A stretch of DNA of 64,000 nt, from NCBI RefSeq assembly GCF_013426205.1, contig NC_089426.1, positions 3,224,001 to 3,288,000 of the forward strand. Reading direction: 5' to 3'. This stretch comes from Metarhizium brunneum. Its lineage: Eukaryota > Ascomycota > Sordariomycetes > Hypocreales > Clavicipitaceae. The position numbers and the translations under genes are program-made. Position 1 is the first letter of the stretch; each line of letters begins with the position of its first letter. The notes beneath the pieces are model-generated. The model made no database searches. It was not told where the DNA came from and was given only the letters and a program-made list of their open reading frames with translations. This document shows, in pieces, positions 59,834 to 64,000 of the stretch.

Positions 59834-61721
59834 TTAAGCAGCCAAGTTACCCCTGACGCCGCCCTTTCCACCGACTTCTCTAGCAGTCACGGTGACGCCG
59901 AGATCAGCCAACACGTTGATGGTGACCTCGACTTTGCCGCCCTTCTTGACGCCCTTGATAGCAGCCTCGGCGAGCTGTTTGCCCAGCTTCCAGATCTTCT
60001 CGCGCTTCTCCTCCTCTTCCTCCTCCTCTGAATCGAAATCAGAGTCGGCGTCGGAGCCCTTGTCGCCGTTGACGGGCTCCTTAGTCTTGGGCTCGGGCTT
60101 GGTGATTTTGATGTGGGTGCCGCCTTCGACGACCTTGATGAGGACGTCGCCGCCGTCCTTGGGGGCGGCAATGTGCACGGTGCGGCGGGCAGGGGCCGCA
60201 GTCTCGGCTTGCATGATGGGGGTAAACACTTCTTCGCCGTCGGGGTTGATGGTGACGACGCCGATGGCGTTGGAGATGTGCTTGACGGTGGTGACGGCGG
60301 GGTGGGTGGACTGTTCGATGTCGTTGGCTTCGTATTCCTGGATCAGTGAGGCCTGGAGGGCGGCACCGCGGGCCTGAGCCTCGGACGGGTTGATGGCGCT
60401 GACGTTGGTGGCCGGGGCGAGGATCCTGGTGCTCTCGGGGAAGATGTTGCGCAGGTTGTTGGCGATGCGGGGCGTGTGGGATGTGCCGCCGCACATGATG
60501 ACCTCGTCAATGTCGAGGACGTCCAGCTCAGCCTTCTTGACGACGCCTTCGACGAGGCGGTTGAAGCCCTCAAAGACCTTGCGGCCAATCATTTCGTATC
60601 GCAGGCGGTTAATGGTGGACGAGAAGTCGAAGCCCTCTGCCAGACTCTCGATGCTGAACTGGGCATTTGTTCCCAGGGAGAGTGCCTTCTTGGTGGCCTC
60701 AGCCTCCTGTCGGAGCTTGGCCAGACTCTTGGCGTTGGATCGGGGGTCGGTGGTGTGTTTCTTGATAAACTCCTTTGCGAAGTGGTCCATGAGCACCTGG
60801 TCAAGCTGGACACCGGCAAACTCGTAGTCATGCGCAGTAGCCAGGACAGTGTACATGCCGCCTCTTGAGGCGACAACAGCAACATCTGAGCGAGTGCCGC
60901 CCAGATCAGCAACAACGACAATCTTGTCCTCGACAACACCCTCGGGGCGAGCATCGTACGCCAGCATGGCAGCAACAGGGTCAGAAATGAGCTGCAGAAC
61001 CTCGAGGTCGGCATCGTTGGCCGCCTTTATCAGGGCCTCGCGCTGCTTGTCGCTGAAGTTGGTCGGCACGGTGATGACGGCCGAGGTCACCTTCTTGCCA
61101 AGGTAGTCTGAGGCCGAGGTGACCAGGCGGCGCAGATACCGGGTGGCAGCTTCGCTGACAGAGACGGGCGAAGCTTCGCCCTCGGCGTCCTTGTCCTTGA
61201 CCGAGAAGAAGACGTTGCCGGCGTTGTCCTGGGGGTGAGCAGCGGCATGGCAGTAGGTAGGGTCAATGGACTTGAAGCTATTGAAAGCACCATTGTTAGC
61301 ACCGCGGCTCTTCCCGTCACGTTGCGCAGAAACACAAGGGATGCATATACGTACTCCTTGCCCAAAAACTCCCGGAAGTAAGCGATCGAATTGGAAGGAT
61401 TGCGCACCAAGAACGCCTTGGCCTGGGCACCGTAGTACTCGTCACCGTCGACGTACGACAGAACAGTAGGAATTTGTCGGTCTGATGCCCAAAAGAAGGT
61501 CAGTATCACGGTGTCACATCAAACAACCACAATTCACCCTGCCAACATCCAATCCAAGCCCCCCAGTCCTACAGAGACATACCTCCGTCCTCATTGGCAA
61601 TAACCTCCGCCTTGTCATCGACAGTAAACGCAATCGAACTGTTGGAGTTGCCAAAGGTGATACCAATAACCACCCGGTCCGCTGGCTCGGGACCGGGTTT
61701 GGCGCCCCTACTCTCAGACAT
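59834..61721 (-). CDS. ssz1: Ribosome-associated Hsp70-like chaperone SSZ1
   Basis: Minus-strand exons 61721-61583, 61481-61355 and 61277-59834 give 569 residues. SSZ1 pairs with the J-protein zuotin in the ribosome-associated complex, which stimulates the Ssb Hsp70 on nascent chains. The nucleotide-binding domain has VIGITFGNSNSSIAF, then QIPTVLSYVDGDEYYGAQAK, AVITVPTNFSDKQREALIKAA, VVVADLGGTRSDVAVVA, and the CGGTSHTPRI loop. The first loop reads FGNSNS where canonical Hsp70s have DLGTT, and the substrate-binding part is short and acidic (EEEEEEEKREK) with no full lid; both are typical of Ssz1. Two introns sit early in the gene: the first donor is GTATGT, the second GTACGT. It is divergent from RRP40 over 391 bp. 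Confidence 0.94.
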
Positions 61722-62112
61722 CCGGAGCGGTTTGAGCGAGCAAATTCGTAGTCGTGCAAAGAGCGATTGAAACTCGGTAGCAGAGAAGCAAAATACGCTT
61801 CGGGTTGTTTTTCTGCCAAAAAAAAAAAAAACCGGTCGCGGCCGCGTCGAAAGAAACGTAGTTGAAGGTTTGGGGCCCTTGGCAAAATGAGTAGTGGGGG
61901 TATTATTTTTTTTGCGTCTTATCAATTCTATCCCAGAAATTTCGAGCACCTGCCCAGCTAACGAGGATGCTCACACCTTACCCCCACCGTGGGCCGCTAA
62001 ACCGCTTTCGAACCCGCCTCCATTGAAATTGTCGTCCTGCAAAGGGCAAACAGCTTCACGACGCTGGAAGAACTGGCTGGCACGGAACTTCCACCGCCAT
62101 TCACCAGGCATC
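61722..62112. promoter_or_regulatory. Bidirectional promoter, SSZ1 and RRP40
   Basis: Only 391 bp separate the two start codons, which face away from each other. Each gene must therefore share or divide this region for transcription. It contains an A/T run at 61817-61830 and a T run near 61904. No consensus TATA box is visible, fitting housekeeping expression. Confidence 0.6.
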
Positions 62113-62922
62113 ATGTCTTCAGAACCGGTGTTCGTCCTTCCGGGCGATCACATCCCACCAGACCTTGTGCCCTCACATCCTAAGAAGCCGCTCCGATTAG
62201 GCCCCGGCCTGCGGCACGTTCCTCCGAATGATGTTGTGCCCACGCTGGCTGGCCAGTTTGTGACGGATAGACCAAAGAATGCGATTAGAGTTGAGAACTC
62301 ACATGGGCGGGTAAGCCAATTACTATGCATCGACTATCTGAGCGGAAATGTGGCTAACGGCGGGTCGGGATATTGTTTACAGTACGTCCCTCGGGTGGGA
62401 GAGCTCGTCATAGGAACGATTCACAAGACCGCCGCAGATGTCTACTACGTCCATCTGTCAGATTACACCGCGCCCGTGCTACTGCCGCAATTGTCGTTCG
62501 AGTCGGCGACCAAGAAGACACGTCCTGTCTTGGCACCCGGGGCGCTGGTCTACGCGCGCGTCACTCTGGCGAATAAGCATATGGATGCAGAACTAGAGTG
62601 TGTTTCATCGTCGACGGGGAAATCGGATGGATTGGGGCCCTTGACCGGCGGTATGATGTTTGACATATCATTAGGGATGGCTAGGCGACTGATGATGCCC
62701 AAGAGCGTGCAGGAAGGCAAGATTGTTGTGTTGGAAGAGCTGGGTGCGCTGGGTTTGCAATTCGATACCGCAACGGGCCGCAACGGGCGATTCTGGGTGG
62801 ACAGCGAAAATACAAAGACTGTTCTGGCTGTCGGAAGAGCAATTCAGGAGACAGACGAGAGGAGACTAGGAGTAGAAGACCAAAAGAAATTGGTCCGAAA
62901 GATAATCAAAGATTTGAGCTGA
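62113..62922 (+). CDS. rrp40: RNA exosome cap subunit RRP40
   Basis: Exons 62113-62310 and 62383-62922 give 245 residues, the normal family length. RRP40 is one of three S1/KH cap proteins of the RNA exosome, which processes and degrades RNA 3' to 5' in nucleus and cytoplasm. The N-terminal FVLPGDHIP block, the S1 segment YVPRVGELVIGTIHKTAADVYYVHL with SDYTAPVLLPQLSFESATKK, and the KH-like part with the GRNGRFWV (GxNG) motif are all present. Intron 1 (72 bp; GTAAGC donor, TGGCTAAC branch, TTACAG acceptor) is divisible by three and has no stop, so the unspliced message would encode a 24-residue insertion between the N-terminal domain and S1 strand 1. Confidence 0.94.
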   Translation: MSSEPVFVLPGDHIPPDLVPSHPKKPLRLGPGLRHVPPNDVVPTLAGQFVTDRPKNAIRVENSHGRVSQLLCIDYLSGNVANGGSGYCLQYVPRVGELVIGTIHKTAADVYYVHLSDYTAPVLLPQLSFESATKKTRPVLAPGALVYARVTLANKHMDAELECVSSSTGKSDGLGPLTGGMMFDISLGMARRLMMPKSVQEGKIVVLEELGALGLQFDTATGRNGRFWVDSENTKTVLAVGRAIQETDERRLGVEDQKKLVRKIIKDLS

Positions 62923-63496
62923 AGCTCTCGCTCTCTCTATTGAGCTCGGAAACAGTTCGCCGACCTTCCTTTTTGTTACTACATACAAAGCGCTCGCTCG
63001 CGCAACACCATACATATACCGCAACGCCCCAGAGCCGTAAAGTCTGTAATTAGCAAAGTGCTGCTCCATGCTGGTCATGATCAACCAGAAAATACTGTAT
63101 CCAAACGCCTCATTGCTGCTCTAGCAAAGTCCTTATTACCTGATGCCCCAAACCCTATTTCATAGTCTCTCCATTGATGCGCAATCTCCATTTGGAAAAG
63201 ATAGACAAAAGTTGGTAGATCCTTGTGAATGTAACCGAGAATAACGCAAAGCGAAAGAAAAGAAAAAAAAAAGAATTCACGATGAAGCAGGAGTGCACGT
63301 TCGCTGCAACTATCTACATGCGAAACGCCTGTTTCGAAGGTATATGTTTCTATAATGGCGTGGGTTGCTGCTGTGCAATAACCGATGTCCAAACTCTGCT
63401 GATGGTCGCAGAACCGTTGCGTTGAGTCCCGGTCGACGGTGGTTAGTGTAAACAGTATGACACTTTCTCGGTGTGTATTTTGTGCCAGCTGCAACA
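62923..63496. other. Intergenic between convergent RRP40 and zinc-finger genes
   Basis: 3' flanks, with an A-rich run around 63253-63274. Two overlapping frames here show no domain. Confidence 0.5.
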
Positions 63497-64000
63497 TCAT
63501 GTGCCGCCCATGTCCAGATCAACTTCGATGGGTTCTGGGAGATGTTGCTGATCCATGTTATGAATTTTGGTCATATGCCGCTTCCAGTTATCCTTGCGAG
63601 GGAATGCTTTGCCCCCGGCCTTGGAATAATCGCACTCTGGAAACGCACAGTGGAATTTCTTCTTCTTCTCATGGCGGTCATTTATATGCCGTTGTAAGTG
63701 CGTCTTAGTTCCAAAGCCCTTGCCACAGTTTTTGTAAGGGCATTTGTGTTCTTTGATGTGATAGCGCTGGTGATGTCTACTTCCCGGTTAGTTTCTGCAA
63801 ATTCAACACAAGACATTGGTAGCATGGTGAATTTTGACTCCCCCTCCCCCCACTTACTTGAGCTTGTGTGGCTGGTCAAACACTTGACTGCAACCAGGCT
63901 CGTCACATCGAAATAGCCCTGTTCTTGGAGATGCTTGTCCGGGTTGCGGGGAAGCACTGTTGCGGATTTCAGAGCTATTCATTGAACCTGGAGAAGGGCT
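63497..64000 (-). CDS. C2H2 zinc-finger protein, C-terminal part (cut by window end)
   Basis: The gene runs off the right edge: exon 64000-63858 (open at the 5' side) and exon 63776-63497 are joined by an 81-bp intron with GTAAGT donor, AACTAACC branch and GTAG acceptor. The visible 141 residues start with a Ser/Pro-rich part, then CDEPGCSQVFDQPHKLKHHQRYH, CPYKNCGKGFGTKTHLQRHINDRH, and CAFPECDYSKAGGKAFPRKDNWKRHMTKIH. These are C2H2 fingers of C-x(4)-C-x(12)-H type, the last with an elongated finger loop. It ends with an acidic tail. Probably a nuclear DNA-binding regulator, but the N-terminus and so the subfamily cannot be seen here. Adjacent frames in the same place are shadows of the spliced frame. 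Confidence 0.85.

Noticed and set aside
1..64000. Search for tRNA, rRNA, CRISPR and biosynthetic clusters
   Set aside because: No tRNA B-box with matching stem, no rRNA sequence, no CRISPR spacing and no PKS/NRPS/terpene signature was seen by eye; a covariance-model scan would be decisive for tRNAs.

Overview
The window looks like nuclear DNA from a filamentous ascomycete, most likely Sordariomycetes and probably Hypocreales. The evidence is short introns (about 55-230 bp) with GTRNGT donors, CTAAC-type branch sites and YAG acceptors; a full AreA/NIT2 GATA regulator; a Dbf2/Sid2-type NDR kinase; and single-copy eukaryotic housekeeping genes separated by long intergenic stretches. No operons, CRISPR arrays, rRNA or convincing tRNA genes were seen. 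Splice models were built by hand from reading frame, splice consensus and family knowledge.

Layout, left to right. A LITAF-domain protein (1394-2094) and a five-exon glutamate decarboxylase (3116-4926) lie in tandem, followed by a small Cys-rich/acidic orphan protein (5487-5900). A gene-poor stretch of about 7 kb follows. It holds a 232-bp MITE with 44-bp terminal inverted repeats and an 8-bp target duplication (6279-6526), and a degenerate fold-back repeat of about 275 bp (7722-7996). Next come the global nitrogen regulator AreA/NIT2 (13116-16340), convergent with a Dbf2/SidB kinase (17683-19820, minus), and a secreted FMN-split-barrel (CREG-like) protein (21205-22026). A motif-dense intergenic stretch precedes MED12/Srb8 (25867-30595), whose start codon overlaps the stop of a 9-codon uORF. 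On the minus strand lie an F-BAR/RhoGAP protein (31333-33989) and ribosomal protein eS28 (36259-36805). An orphan two-exon gene (38511-39981) is followed by an RBR-type RING protein that lacks the catalytic cysteine (41569-43629, minus).

The region from 43.6 to 51.1 kb is accessory-like: gene-poor, with one probably broken gene (49266-50169) and one small predicted membrane protein (50541-51073). The last 12 kb is dense and conserved: an ELL-associated factor (EAF), a GFA-domain protein, POP1 (RNase P/MRP), an NT-C2 domain protein, SSZ1 (ribosome-associated Hsp70), RRP40 (RNA exosome) and a C2H2 zinc-finger gene cut by the window end. POP1, SSZ1, RRP40 and, farther away, eS28 all serve RNA processing or translation, and SSZ1/RRP40 are divergent from a 391-bp shared promoter.

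The strongest non-genic signal is the octamer TACGGAGT (ACTCCGTA on the other strand). I counted 21 exact copies by eye, none in an exon, with about half packed into 22.6-25.2 kb. Chance in 64 kb would give about two. No dramatic new multi-gene system was found. The best leads are this dispersed motif, the MITE, the fold-back repeat and the RBR protein without its catalytic cysteine.
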